A stretch of 64,000 bases of DNA, from positions 1-64,000 of the forward strand of contig NZ_BILZ01000004.1 of assembly GCF_004000825.1 (NCBI RefSeq), in the 5' to 3' direction. Within the stretch, counting starts at the first letter, position 1. Every line of letters begins with the position of its first letter. Shown here piece after piece: positions 1 to 7,461 of the stretch. This DNA comes from Paenibacillus kobensis NBRC 15729 (GTDB lineage Bacteria > Bacillota > Bacilli > Paenibacillales > Paenibacillaceae). Position numbers and translations under genes: made by a program. The notes below the pieces were generated by a model that worked only from the letters and a program-made list of their open reading frames with translations, was not told where the DNA came from and did no database searches.

Positions 1-45
1 GGCGAGATGGCCCGCCGGTAGAACCGGACTGGCGCCTGGAACACT

Positions 46-486
46 TTAATGATCATCGCCGTCTCCATCTTGGCGGCAATCCTTGCAATAGCCGAACACT
101 TCGAACTTATGCTTCACGACTTGAAAATTGTCCGGCACGACCGTCTGATCCATCGGACAATGCGTAATTGGATATGTCTTGCCGCATTGCAGGCAGATCA
201 AATGATGATGATGGTCATGCTCCCGGCAGTGAAGCTTGAAGCGGACGCCCTCTTCGAAGACGACCTGTTCCAGCACGCCGAGTTCTTCCATTACGCGCAA
301 ATTCCGGTATACGGTATCGAAGCTGAGACCGGAATAGATGCGCCCCATATATTCATAGACGTCCTTAGGTGACATATAACCAGGCGAATCCGCGAAAAGC
401 CCGGCCAGTGTCTTGCGTTGGTCGGTTATTCGCAGCCCTTGAGCCGCCATCTTCTGAACGATTTCATCCGTAGTCATCGTAAGCAA
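46..486 (-). CDS. Fur-family metalloregulator, probably Zur-like
   Basis: A 146-aa Fur-family repressor. The N-terminal winged helix is seen in the first ~80 residues (GLRITDQRK, then SFDTVYRNLRVMEELG). A His-rich metal segment HCREHDHHHH follows at about residues 86-95, and two Cys pairs (CLQC near 98-101, CKDC near 124-127) give the structural zinc site. The ending FGYCKDCR resembles Zur more than PerR or Fur, but the subtype is inference. Start: I prefer the TTG at 486, because GGAGGG lies 6 nt upstream; the ATG at 477 leaves a 15-nt gap. An open frame continues upstream to 624 without family similarity. Any zinc-transport partners would lie outside the window on the left. Confidence 0.88.
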   Translation of the reverse strand: MLTMTTDEIVQKMAAQGLRITDQRKTLAGLFADSPGYMSPKDVYEYMGRIYSGLSFDTVYRNLRVMEELGVLEQVVFEEGVRFKLHCREHDHHHHLICLQCGKTYPITHCPMDQTVVPDNFQVVKHKFEVFGYCKDCRQDGDGDDH

Positions 487-598
487 GCCAAACCCTCCGA
501 ATCCACACAATCTTCTAAAACCATAATGCCCGAAATCGTTAGCGCCGTCAATGCAGCCTCGCCGGGTTCTATTCATTAGACATATGGAGGCATATGGC

Positions 599-645
599 AA
601 AAAAGGCTGCGGAGAGTACGCCACATCGCGTACTGCTGCCGCAGT
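599..645 (-). terminator. Intrinsic terminator of the stalk/PKD gene
   Basis: Read leftwards, CTGCGG and AGTACGC pair with GCGTACT and CCGCAG around a short loop, followed by six T. It ends the gene whose stop lies at 661. Confidence 0.8.
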
Positions 646-660
646 CTCAGACCTATCCGC

Positions 661-2739
661 CTACCAGCGAAGCTCAGGGAGCGGTGTAAAGAGCATAGAA
701 ATCGGCAAGTTGCCGCCAGGCGCGATCGTAAAGACGATCTCAACCGACTCTTCTGTCGATCCGGTTCGGTACAGCACGCCCGCGGAGTTCTGGTCTTTAA
801 TAATGCTGCCGTTGGCCGGCAGCGCCACTAGCTTGCCGTTGACAAGAAACGCACCCATGTAATAGCCGCCGCGCGGATTCAGCGAGATGAGCGTATTCGG
901 CGCAACGCGGTTCAAATTCATCGTATACATAACGCCAAAGTTGCCCTTATTGACTTCCAGATTGCCGGTCAAGCCGTCGTAGCCGTCTTGGAAAGTATCA
1001 AATTTCCCGTCGCCGATCACCATGCGCTGCGGCTGGCTGCCAATGACATCATTCAGCTCGATCTCCCGGTTCGTTCCGTTGAACGTGCCGCGAACGTGAA
1101 CGTCACGCGTCATGTATTCCAGATTAGGCAGCTCAGCAACCGGATTCTTGCCCTCTCGCACGACGACGACCTGGAAGTCCAGACTCTGGTCGGTAACCAA
1201 ATCGGCGAATGCCGAGAACACTTCACTCGGCTTGATCGCACGCTGCGAGATAATTGGCAGAACTTCCTTCGTCTCGCCCGGCTTGACTGTCATCCAGGTC
1301 GTAGCCGGCTTGGAAGCAAGCGAAGTCAAGTAACGCATCGTCGACGCTTTACCTGTCGCCGATACTTGAGGGTTCGGTCCGCCAATTCCGTTCGCGTTCA
1401 GACCAACGTTCGCCGTTGTACCGCCATAATTGGTCGCGAGCAAGTACATCTTAACCGGTGCGCCGACATTATTCATGTTATGGAACATGAAACGCACTTC
1501 ACCGAGAAGCTGATCCTGATAAGCGATCCCTTCCTCCGTCCACGTCTCCGGACTGTTGCTCCGCACCATCTGAGCCGGTTCGAACACTGGCGTGAAGTTA
1601 ATCGTCGAGTACTCTAGTACACTCGCGCCGTTAATGGGATAGATGTCTCCAACCGGTGTGAACAATTTAACATATTCGTCGCGCGTATATAATACTTCGT
1701 TCGATACCGTTACCGTCTTCGTCACTTGCGAAGTCAACCCATGGCGGTCCGTCACTTCGAGCGTGACCGGGTAATCGCCTGCCTCGAAGAACACTTTCTC
1801 GTTACCCGTCCACTTCGTCGAAGTGATCGAATTCTCGTCATCCGTGCTTCGGTCCGAATAGATGACGTTCTCGCCGATCCGGTAAACGCTCTTCTCGGTC
1901 GAGAAATCGGCAACCGGAGGCTGGTTCGGCGCTTTGACGACGATCGTGACGGAATACGGATCGCTCCACACGCCGTTGCCGTCTTGAACTTGCCGGGTGA
2001 TCGTATAGGTGCCTGCTTGATCGAACACCGTCAGGTTGTTCGTCCACGACTCGTTCGCGATGCCGGTACCGCTAGGCACGACCGACTTGTCGATATATTG
2101 AACCGTCGTCTGCTGCGCATAGATCTCCGCTGGCGCTACTTCGAATGCCGCAGTCGGCGCCTTCGGCGCAGTCGACCACGTAAGCGTCATGACGTTGCCG
2201 ATCAGCGACAGGTTTGCGCCCGTCAATTGCGACCACGATTTGACCGGTATCATAAACGTGCCCGCTTGATTGATAGCCGGACCGTTCAGCATGATTTTCT
2301 CGCCGTTCTTCAGTACGGTCTTATTGTTCGGACTGAACCGGAGCTCGACGCCGTCCTTCGTCGCCGTCGACTGCTTCGTCGCCGCGATGTATCCAACTTT
2401 ATAGCCGAACTCAACCGCAATTGCTTTCAGCGGAATATACGAAGTTCCGTTGATGAACGAAAGGGGCTGGGCAGCCGTCGTCTTCACTCCGTTGTGAAGG
2501 ATGACCTTGCTGTTCTTGTTCATCGTAATTTTGTCTGTCGGCGCAGCCAATTGTGCGCTCGTTGTCGTAATCGATGTCGGGACGGCTGGCGTATTAACAG
2601 AGGATGGAACGCTTGTATCCGCCACCTCTGTGCCTGGAGCCTGATTCGGATCCGAGCCTTCCGCTTGAACTGCCGTCTGAGAGACGGCTACTTGTGCAAC
2701 CAATAGAGATAAGAGCAACAACCATTTCAGCTTTTTCAA
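661..2739 (-). CDS. Secreted protein with copper-amine-oxidase-type stalk domain and PKD repeats
   Basis: A 692-aa exported protein. The TTG start at 2739 has AAGGAG 8 nt upstream and places a clean signal peptide (KKLKW, then a Leu-rich core ending near TAVQA) at the N terminus; the ATG at 2787 would put 16 polar residues in front. About residues 70-190 resemble the paired stalk domain common in Paenibacillus exported proteins (SYIPLKAIAVEFGY, TFMIPVKSWSQLTG). Two PKD-like Ig folds follow (PTAAFEVAPAEIY; PPVADFSTEKSVY), each with a YTITRQVQDGNG- or YPVTLEVTDRHG-type strand. The C-terminal ~340 residues are not recognised. Likely cell-surface or extracellular; ligand unknown. It is transcribed alone and has its own terminator. 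Confidence 0.85.
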   Translation of the reverse strand: MKKLKWLLLLSLLVAQVAVSQTAVQAEGSDPNQAPGTEVADTSVPSSVNTPAVPTSITTTSAQLAAPTDKITMNKNSKVILHNGVKTTAAQPLSFINGTSYIPLKAIAVEFGYKVGYIAATKQSTATKDGVELRFSPNNKTVLKNGEKIMLNGPAINQAGTFMIPVKSWSQLTGANLSLIGNVMTLTWSTAPKAPTAAFEVAPAEIYAQQTTVQYIDKSVVPSGTGIANESWTNNLTVFDQAGTYTITRQVQDGNGVWSDPYSVTIVVKAPNQPPVADFSTEKSVYRIGENVIYSDRSTDDENSITSTKWTGNEKVFFEAGDYPVTLEVTDRHGLTSQVTKTVTVSNEVLYTRDEYVKLFTPVGDIYPINGASVLEYSTINFTPVFEPAQMVRSNSPETWTEEGIAYQDQLLGEVRFMFHNMNNVGAPVKMYLLATNYGGTTANVGLNANGIGGPNPQVSATGKASTMRYLTSLASKPATTWMTVKPGETKEVLPIISQRAIKPSEVFSAFADLVTDQSLDFQVVVVREGKNPVAELPNLEYMTRDVHVRGTFNGTNREIELNDVIGSQPQRMVIGDGKFDTFQDGYDGLTGNLEVNKGNFGVMYTMNLNRVAPNTLISLNPRGGYYMGAFLVNGKLVALPANGSIIKDQNSAGVLYRTGSTEESVEIVFTIAPGGNLPISMLFTPLPELRW

Positions 2740-2913
2740 AACAACGACTCCTTCTGCATTCTGCTTCTTCTCAACGTTTTCAGACACTTCTTGCGTGCCT
2801 GTATCTAAGAATGCCTATATGCATTGGACGCCTAGCAGCATACAAAGGTTGCGTATGGAAGCCGGGTTGTCAAACTTTTGCCACATTTACATCCGAATTG
2901 GAAATCCAATCCA

Positions 2914-3135
2914 TCAACCATTCACTTTCATATTCATCATAAAACTGCCCGCCATAACGAGAAACATCACGAGGCTTGCAATGCCTAGCACTTTGCGTCT
3001 GAGAATTAGTGATTGGATCTTGGAAACTTCCGCTTTCGTATGTTTCGCTTCCGAAACGGAGCGATGGGCGAACAAATATGCGATAACGCACACGACAAAC
3101 ACAATGTTGGTCATGAACCAAATGCCAGTCCACAT
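2914..3135 (-). CDS. Small two-TM membrane protein
   Basis: A 73-aa protein with two hydrophobic segments (residues ~5-23 and ~50-67) joined by a polar linker rich in Lys, Ser and Glu. A GAGAGG ribosome site lies 10 nt before the ATG. A longer overlapping frame (2870-3133) has no such pattern and was left out. Family not recognised. It lies downstream of another small membrane-protein gene on the same strand, with a terminator hairpin between them. Confidence 0.55.
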   Translation of the reverse strand: MWTGIWFMTNIVFVVCVIAYLFAHRSVSEAKHTKAEVSKIQSLILRRKVLGIASLVMFLVMAGSFMMNMKVNG

Positions 3136-3164
3136 GGGCGATCAGCCTCTCCTCTTATTCAAAA

Positions 3165-3216
3165 TAAATAACCGCCAGCCGGAACGCCGCATCGACCGGC
3201 CGTATCCGCTGGCGGA
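3165..3216 (-). terminator. Hairpin terminator after the 66-aa membrane protein
   Basis: CCGCCAGC and GCTGGCGG pair across a ~28-nt loop that is itself GC-rich. Read leftwards the stem is followed by TTATTTATTTT. Confidence 0.6.
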
Positions 3217-3274
3217 ATCCTATTAACATGCGAGGCGCCAAGACGGCGCCGCTTGTCCAACTTCGAACACACCG

Positions 3275-3475
3275 TTATAAATACCAGGTGTTCAGAATAA
3301 GGCCGAATACGACTGCGCTTACGACAGCTCCCGCGAACGAAAACCATCCCGTGCGGAACCGCAGTTGAAACATGCTCAGCACGCCAAAGCTAAGCAGCGA
3401 GAAGATAAGCATAATGAATACGGCTCCGAGTACGAACAACCCCGCCGAAACACTGCTGACGTCGACAAGTGTCAT
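3275..3475 (-). CDS. Small hydrophobic membrane protein
   Basis: A 66-aa protein starting MTLVDVSS, with GGAGG 7 nt before the ATG at 3475 (the upstream frame to 3520 has no ribosome site). Two TM segments (about residues 10-32 and 42-62) make up most of it. No family recognised. It may be a small sporulation or envelope protein given the neighbouring spore genes; that is inference. Confidence 0.6.
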   Translation of the reverse strand: MTLVDVSSVSAGLFVLGAVFIMLIFSLLSFGVLSMFQLRFRTGWFSFAGAVVSAVVFGLILNTWYL

Positions 3476-3591
3476 GAACAATCCTCCTAAATTGATATAC
3501 AGCCGTCGCTGCATATACATACCTCGCTACATTATAACGAAAGCGTGACAGCGTTACCAGTAGCTGCATGCGTCGAAATCATGACAAATCG

Positions 3592-4011
3592 TCACCAACG
3601 GATCGGCATTTCGTAATATTGTCGGTTCGCCGGTTTTTTGCGGAGTTTGATTTGGAGTATGCCATCCTTGCACAGCGCCTTGCACGAACGGGGCAGCACC
3701 TGCTTCGCAAGCGGAACCGTGTCCTTCTTGCCTTCCGGCAAACCTTCGATCCGCACTTTATCCTCCCTTACGAGAAGCCGCAGCTCCGAAGGATGCACAC
3801 CGCGCGGAATCGGCCATTTGATGACAATAAAATGATGTGTTTCAAACGTTTCCGCCGCATTCTGCCCAGCCAGCTTCCCTTTCTCTTGTATCGCATCCGC
3901 CATCATCGATTTCACGTAATTTGCGACCCACCCCGTATCTTTGAGCGCATCGAACCCGCGCGGAAGCTGCTGCGTCTTCATCCATTGCTCCATATCGTCC
4001 CATTTCGTCAT
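3592..4011 (-). CDS. Hsp20/alpha-crystallin-type protein
   Basis: A 139-aa protein. Residues ~55-135 have the alpha-crystallin pattern: a hydrophobic first strand (HHFIVIKWPIPRGV), the RLLVREDKVRIEG strand pair, an acidic/Lys loop, and the closing GILQIKLRKK strand. The N-terminal ~50 residues are helical (DDMEQWMKTQQLPRG). AGGAGG sits 8 nt before the ATG. It lies head-to-head with the gerP operon. Known family: some Bacillus spore-coat proteins (CotP, GerT) are Hsp20-like, so a coat role is possible here, but only context supports it. Confidence 0.75.
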   Translation of the reverse strand: MTKWDDMEQWMKTQQLPRGFDALKDTGWVANYVKSMMADAIQEKGKLAGQNAAETFETHHFIVIKWPIPRGVHPSELRLLVREDKVRIEGLPEGKKDTVPLAKQVLPRSCKALCKDGILQIKLRKKPANRQYYEMPIRW

Positions 4012-4120
4012 GCTTCCCGCCTCCTACGTAATCCGCTGATATCCATCACCCAACACCCTATAATATGCGATTAGCCCAAACAAGGTACTTCGGCCGCCTA
4101 AATCCTATGGGCATGTGCGG

Positions 4121-4148
4121 AACCAATGGGCGAATGCCGCATACGATA
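4121..4148 (+). promoter_or_regulatory. Sigma-K-type promoter of the gerP operon
   Basis: CATACGATA at 4140-4148 matches the sigma-K -10 pattern CATAnnnTA exactly. An AAC -35 element lies 16 nt upstream (4121-4123). It is 38 nt before the gerPA ATG. In Bacillus gerP is expressed late in the mother cell, which agrees. Confidence 0.7.
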
Positions 4149-4185
4149 GCGTATATCGATATTCGAATAAGGAGGTTCGAAGCGC

Positions 4186-4425
4186 ATGCCAGCTGTCGTA
4201 GGCTTCGTCAACATTACAAGCGTCGGCTCCAGCTCCGTCGTTCAGTTCGGCGATACGGTCCAAGTATCGCCTTCGAGCAACTCCAAAACGTATGCAGGCG
4301 CAGGTTCATTCCTGACCGGCGGGTTAGCGAACTCCAACAACGCCCTTAGCGCCACCAACACACTTGATCCCGATGTACAGGACAGCACACAAAACCAAGT
4401 CGGAAACGGCGTTAACGTCATATGA
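4186..4425 (+). CDS. gerPA: Spore germination protein GerPA (GerPA/GerPF family)
   Basis: A 79-aa small spore protein that opens the operon. The N-terminal MPAVVGFVNITSVGSSS, then VQFGDTVQVSPSSNSKTYAG and a C-terminal SATNTLDPDVQD segment are typical of the GerPA/GerPF family. Function known for the family: GerP proteins help germinants cross the spore coat to reach the inner-membrane receptors. GGAGG precedes the ATG. Its stop overlaps gerPB by 4 bp (ATGA). GerPA and GerPF are paralogues; I name it gerPA from its position. Confidence 0.88.
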   Translation: MPAVVGFVNITSVGSSSVVQFGDTVQVSPSSNSKTYAGAGSFLTGGLANSNNALSATNTLDPDVQDSTQNQVGNGVNVI

Positions 4426-4628
4426 GCAATTGGACGATTTATCAGCAGATTACGATTCAACAGCTTCGTGTACAAAGCGTATCGAACAGTTCTGTTCTTC
4501 AAGTCGGCAGTGCCGGTTCGATCCGCTCGCTGTCGCAGCTGTACAACTCCGGCGGATTTACGGGACCTGCCCCGCAGTTAGGGGAAGAAAATCCGCTCTC
4601 TTTCGTCCCGCTTCCGAATCCGGCTTAA
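4422..4628 (+). CDS. gerPB: Spore germination protein GerPB
   Basis: A 68-aa protein with the GerPB opening (MSNWTIYQQITIQQLRVQ), a VSNSSVLQVGSAGSI turn shared with GerPD and GerPE, and a Pro-rich tail. It starts inside the gerPA stop (ATGA), so translation is probably coupled. Role: small coat-permeability component of the gerP set. Confidence 0.88.
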   Translation: MSNWTIYQQITIQQLRVQSVSNSSVLQVGSAGSIRSLSQLYNSGGFTGPAPQLGEENPLSFVPLPNPA

Positions 4629-4647
4629 AGAGGCGAGGTGCGTGTGC

Positions 4648-5466
4648 ATGACGTCGTCGAACAATAGCGGTATACCGCCAGCAAGCCAACCCCCGCAGTC
4701 ATCCGAGTCAAGGCCGCAGCAGGCTGCGTCGGGATGGCCGGGATGGCCGGCCTGGGTTGCCCAGGTGCAGAACGCTTTGAGACTGCAGCAGGAACAGATC
4801 ATGATGCTGCAAAAACGTGTCGACATGTTGTCCGCGCAGTTGAAATCAGCCGAAGCTAAACCAACTTACAGCATTGATAAAATCGAGTATCATTTCGATC
4901 AATTAAAAATCGAGAAGCTCGACGGCACCTTAAACATCGGCATTCAGCCTCCTGCTGACGGAAGCGAAAGCAATATCGACCAGCTCATTGTTCAGCAAGC
5001 GAAAAATGGACACGGCATCGGTATCACGGGCGATGGGAGCGGAGACGGCAATAACGTTGTGGGGTCCGGAACAAGCGGCACACCGAACGTGTTCCCGTCG
5101 GCAGGACCGGCAGCGACGAATCTGCCGCCTCCTTTTGACAATATCCAACGGAGAGTTAACCAGTATATGGAACAACAAGGAGCTGAGGCATTAGCGTCTC
5201 TGGAACAGGAGATCGGATTGCCGCTCGATCCTTATCACCGCAGAATTGTCATCGAGGACATTCGGCGCCAGCTTCCGACACGCATTCAGTTCTATATGCA
5301 GCAGATGAAGACTAACAATCCGGATTCCGACACACAGCCGTTCACCGTTGAGGAACAGGTGACAGGCAAGACGATCCGGGACATACAGATGGCGTTCCGC
5401 CAATACTTGATGAAATTGAGCACGAATGGTTCCGGACCTGAAGGAGGAGGCATACTGCAAGCATGA
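4648..5466 (+). CDS. gerPC: Spore germination protein GerPC
   Basis: A 272-aa member of the GerPC family, the largest product of this operon. The ATG at 4648 has GAGGTG 7 nt upstream; an in-frame GTG at 4642 is less well placed. Features: a Pro/Gln/Ser-rich N terminus with a tryptophan cluster (GWPGWPAW), an amphipathic coiled coil at about residues 33-65 (LRLQQEQIMMLQKRVDML), the YSIDKIEYHFDQLKIEKL strand, a Gly/Asn-rich linker (~120-150), and a helical C terminus ending QYLMKLST. In Bacillus GerPC is needed for normal germinant access. The stop overlaps gerPD (ATGA). Confidence 0.88.
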   Translation: MTSSNNSGIPPASQPPQSSESRPQQAASGWPGWPAWVAQVQNALRLQQEQIMMLQKRVDMLSAQLKSAEAKPTYSIDKIEYHFDQLKIEKLDGTLNIGIQPPADGSESNIDQLIVQQAKNGHGIGITGDGSGDGNNVVGSGTSGTPNVFPSAGPAATNLPPPFDNIQRRVNQYMEQQGAEALASLEQEIGLPLDPYHRRIVIEDIRRQLPTRIQFYMQQMKTNNPDSDTQPFTVEEQVTGKTIRDIQMAFRQYLMKLSTNGSGPEGGGILQA

Positions 5467-5711
5467 TTTTCTACGTGGTCAATCATGAAATATGCGTCGG
5501 CTCAATCGAGGTGTTAGGTGTATCCAGCTCATCGCTGCTGCAAGTCGGCGATAATGATACGATATCGCTGTTCTCGATGTTCGATACGCCTCCGGAGTCG
5601 GTCGTAGTCGGACAGCTGGCACCGCTTGAGCTGCCTGAAGGTTTCGAGAATGCGGAAGGCGAACGGAGGCCGGACGGCGGATCCGGGCCGGTAACGATCA
5701 AGCTCAGATGA
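5463..5711 (+). CDS. gerPD: Spore germination protein GerPD
   Basis: An 82-aa protein. FYVVNHEICVGSIEVLGVSS and the SSLLQVGDNDTISLFSMFD turn mark the GerPD family. The C terminus is Pro/Gly/Glu-rich. Its start overlaps the gerPC stop and its stop overlaps gerPE, both by ATGA, so gerPC-D-E are probably translationally coupled. Confidence 0.85.
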   Translation: MIFYVVNHEICVGSIEVLGVSSSSLLQVGDNDTISLFSMFDTPPESVVVGQLAPLELPEGFENAEGERRPDGGSGPVTIKLR

Positions 5712-6187
5712 GAATGAACGGCGTTACTTTTTATATTCCAGGTGCCAATTTGCCGGAACCGACCTTTCTGTCTCTCGACGATACCAACATACGCACATCG
5801 GAAGTTCAGGGCATTTATGTGAATACGCTCTCGCAAGCGGGTATGCTGCAAATCGGCGACCGTTCTGAATCGAATGCGGTTCTTCGGGCGCTCGCCGTAC
5901 AGCGGCAGGAAGATCACCCTTATGCGGGGGATGTTTTTTTTGAATCGTATGTTATATTCGACAGGCCTATCCCTGCATTCATCGATGCCAACGATCCTGA
6001 CAGCTTTGTCGTCACGCATAGATGGAATGCATGCCCGGTTATTTCGGTCGGGTGCATTAGCATTACAAGCGCTGGCGCAGCAGCGCAGATTGTCATCGGC
6101 ACCGGCCAGACGCACCGCTCCGAGGCGCGCATTAAACATATTCGCCAGTATAAAGGCAGGCACTCGCTTCCGCCTGCTTATCCATAA
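5708..6187 (+). CDS. gerPE: Spore germination protein GerPE
   Basis: A 159-aa protein with the GerPE signature NTLSQAGMLQIGD near residues 38-50 and the later RWNACPVISVGCISITSAG core. It closes this cluster. A sixth gerP gene (gerPF) is not present directly downstream; the next gene is a YjcZ-type peptide. The GerPA-like first gene may cover the GerPF role (inference), or gerPF may lie elsewhere. Confidence 0.85.
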   Translation: MRMNGVTFYIPGANLPEPTFLSLDDTNIRTSEVQGIYVNTLSQAGMLQIGDRSESNAVLRALAVQRQEDHPYAGDVFFESYVIFDRPIPAFIDANDPDSFVVTHRWNACPVISVGCISITSAGAAAQIVIGTGQTHRSEARIKHIRQYKGRHSLPPAYP

Positions 6188-6318
6188 CATGCGGCACCGT
6201 GAAGCGGCGTATGTGATGCCAGGCCGATTACCGGCTGTTCTTCGGCAGCAAACATATAGGCGAATGTTGAAATGATTTGCAACCGGTATAAACGTCTATA
6301 TCAATGGCCCTCCTGCCA

Positions 6319-6327
6319 CATACATTA
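6319..6327 (+). promoter_or_regulatory. Possible sigma-K -10 element before the YjcZ-like gene
   Basis: CATACATTA fits CATAnnnTA and lies 52 nt before the ATG. No clear AC -35 element is seen at the usual 16-17 nt distance, so this is weaker than the gerP promoter. Confidence 0.4.
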
Positions 6328-6378
6328 GAAGTGTGAGATCAACCTTCACACACAGTACCAAATAGGAGGTCATGAACT

Positions 6379-6519
6379 ATGGGATATCCTGTTGCAGGCA
6401 TTGCAGGGGGCCACGGCTGCAGCCCTGTTGGGGGCGTAGGCGGCTTCTGCACTGGCATCGGCGTCATTCTCGTTCTCTTTATCCTGCTTGTCATCGTACT
6501 TCGCGCAGGCTGGTTCTGA
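6379..6519 (+). CDS. YjcZ-family small spore peptide
   Basis: A 46-aa peptide, MGYPVAGIAGGHGCSPVGG at the start and a Cys residue in GGFCTGIG, then a single hydrophobic helix (VILVLFILLVIVL) and the short tail RAGWF. This Gly-rich head plus C-terminal FILLVIV-type helix is the YjcZ/SscA layout of sporulation peptides. AGGAGGT lies 8 nt before the ATG, and a strong terminator follows. An overlapping ATG at 6372 opens a different, Arg-rich frame and was rejected. Confidence 0.85.
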   Translation: MGYPVAGIAGGHGCSPVGGVGGFCTGIGVILVLFILLVIVLRAGWF

Positions 6520-6549
6520 TTCCGATGCGAATGCGATAAATAGTCAATA

Positions 6550-6588
6550 GGGCCGACGCCTGCGGTAATCGCGGGCGCCGGCCCTTTT
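6550..6588 (+). terminator. Terminator of the YjcZ-like gene
   Basis: GGGCCG-a-CGCC pairs with GGCG-c-CGGCCC around a short loop, followed by TTTT. Confidence 0.8.
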
Positions 6589-6638
6589 GGCGACGTCTCA
6601 TCTTGGATATATCTCAGACCTCCGTAACTTCATGCACG

Positions 6639-7139
6639 CTACACTTTGCGCCCCAATATAACGACATCCCGTTCCACGCCATCCAGCTCGCAAGCTCCGG
6701 GCAGCAGCCCCCATTGCTGAAAACCATGCTTATTCAGCAGCCGAAGACTCGGCTTATTATGGCCGAACACGAAACCAAGCAGCGTCTTAATGCCGAAGTC
6801 TCCACACGCATGAATGGCACGGTCTAACAAGAACCCCCCAATGCCGGTTCCGCGGTACTGGTCAGCAATATATATGCTTAGCTCTGCCGTTGCGTGATAA
6901 GCCGGCCGGCCGTAGTACGGCTGGAAGCTAAGCCACCCCACCATCTCCGTGCCGTTATGCGCGACCCAGATCGGCCGCGTACTCCAATCCCGGTTGCGGA
7001 ACCAAGGCAGACGGCTTTCAACGGTCACAGGCTCCGTATCCGCCGTAACCATCCGGCTCGCTACCGTCGAATTATAGATTGCGACGATCGCAGGCAAGTG
7101 ATGCTCTTCTGCCGTCGTAACTCGTATCTCTATCCCCAC
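6639..7139 (-). CDS. GNAT acetyltransferase, phosphinothricin-acetyltransferase-like
   Basis: A 166-aa GNAT-fold enzyme that should transfer acetyl from acetyl-CoA to an amine. The N terminus (LPAIVAIYNSTVASRMVTAD) is of the Pat/YwnH type. The acetyl-CoA loop is Q-Y-R-G-T-G-I-G near residues 94-101, followed by LLDRAIHACGDFGIKTL and FGHNKPSLRLLNKHGF. The GTG start at 7139 has GGAGG 9 nt upstream; the nearby ATG is in another frame. Substrate unknown; methionine sulfoximine or phosphinothricin-like compounds are the family guess. Confidence 0.85.
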   Translation of the reverse strand: MGIEIRVTTAEEHHLPAIVAIYNSTVASRMVTADTEPVTVESRLPWFRNRDWSTRPIWVAHNGTEMVGWLSFQPYYGRPAYHATAELSIYIADQYRGTGIGGFLLDRAIHACGDFGIKTLLGFVFGHNKPSLRLLNKHGFQQWGLLPGACELDGVERDVVILGRKV

Positions 7140-7292
7140 CGTTCATCGCCTCCCTGACCGTCATTCTGAAAGTAATAGCATCATGATGGAAACCTAACGG
7201 GCGCCTCGTTGGACGCCGCATTCTTATTATCGCATAGATAGCGGACACGCTCCAGAACGGACATTTAATCGTTCGCAGCAGCCCGTCCACAC

Positions 7293-7321
7293 TTGATTCT
7301 CTGCCAACGGTCGCATACAAT
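7293..7321 (+). promoter_or_regulatory. Sigma-A promoter of the riboswitch-ade transcript
   Basis: TTGATT (7293-7298), a 17-nt spacer and TACAAT (7316-7321). The expected start near 7328 places the purine aptamer at the very 5' end of the mRNA. Confidence 0.7.
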
Positions 7322-7329
7322 TAGGTTCA

Positions 7330-7404
7330 TTATGCGTATAACCTCGACAATCCGGGTCGAGGGTTTCTACCGGGAACCGTAAAATCCCGATTACCATCAT
7401 GCTT
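7330..7404 (+). ncRNA. Purine riboswitch aptamer, adenine-type
   Basis: TATAA (7337-7341) is followed by P2 (CCTCGAC 7342-7348 with GTCGAGG 7356-7362), whose 7-nt loop ends in the conserved GG. The J2/3 TTTCTACC follows. P3 is CGGGA (7371-7375) with TCCCG (7385-7389) around an ACCGTAAA loop. The specificity base after GA is T (7391), that is U74, which in the known family selects adenine over guanine. P1 can only pair weakly as I read it (T-A, G-C, then mismatches). The gene downstream, adenine deaminase, fits an adenine sensor. Confidence 0.88.
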
Positions 7405-7436
7405 ATTCGGCATGGATGGTAATCGGGATTTTTTTA
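7383..7436 (+). terminator. Riboswitch expression-platform terminator
   Basis: AATCCCGATTACCATC-ATGC pairs with GCAT-G-GATGGTAATCGGGATT, followed by a T run. The 5' arm uses the 3' strand of P3, the U74 region and the P1 3' strand, so aptamer and terminator exclude each other. Adenine binding should therefore turn ade on. Confidence 0.85.
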
Positions 7437-7461
7437 TTTCGTTGAAGGAGATGATACTGTC

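Noticed and set aside
1726-2706. 326-codon plus-strand open frame opposite the PKD protein
   Set aside because: Very Arg-rich reading of a strongly coding minus strand; no domain or start signal.
2870-3133. 87-codon frame overlapping the 73-aa membrane protein
   Set aside because: Polar and irregular, while the alternative frame has two clean TM helices and a better ribosome site.
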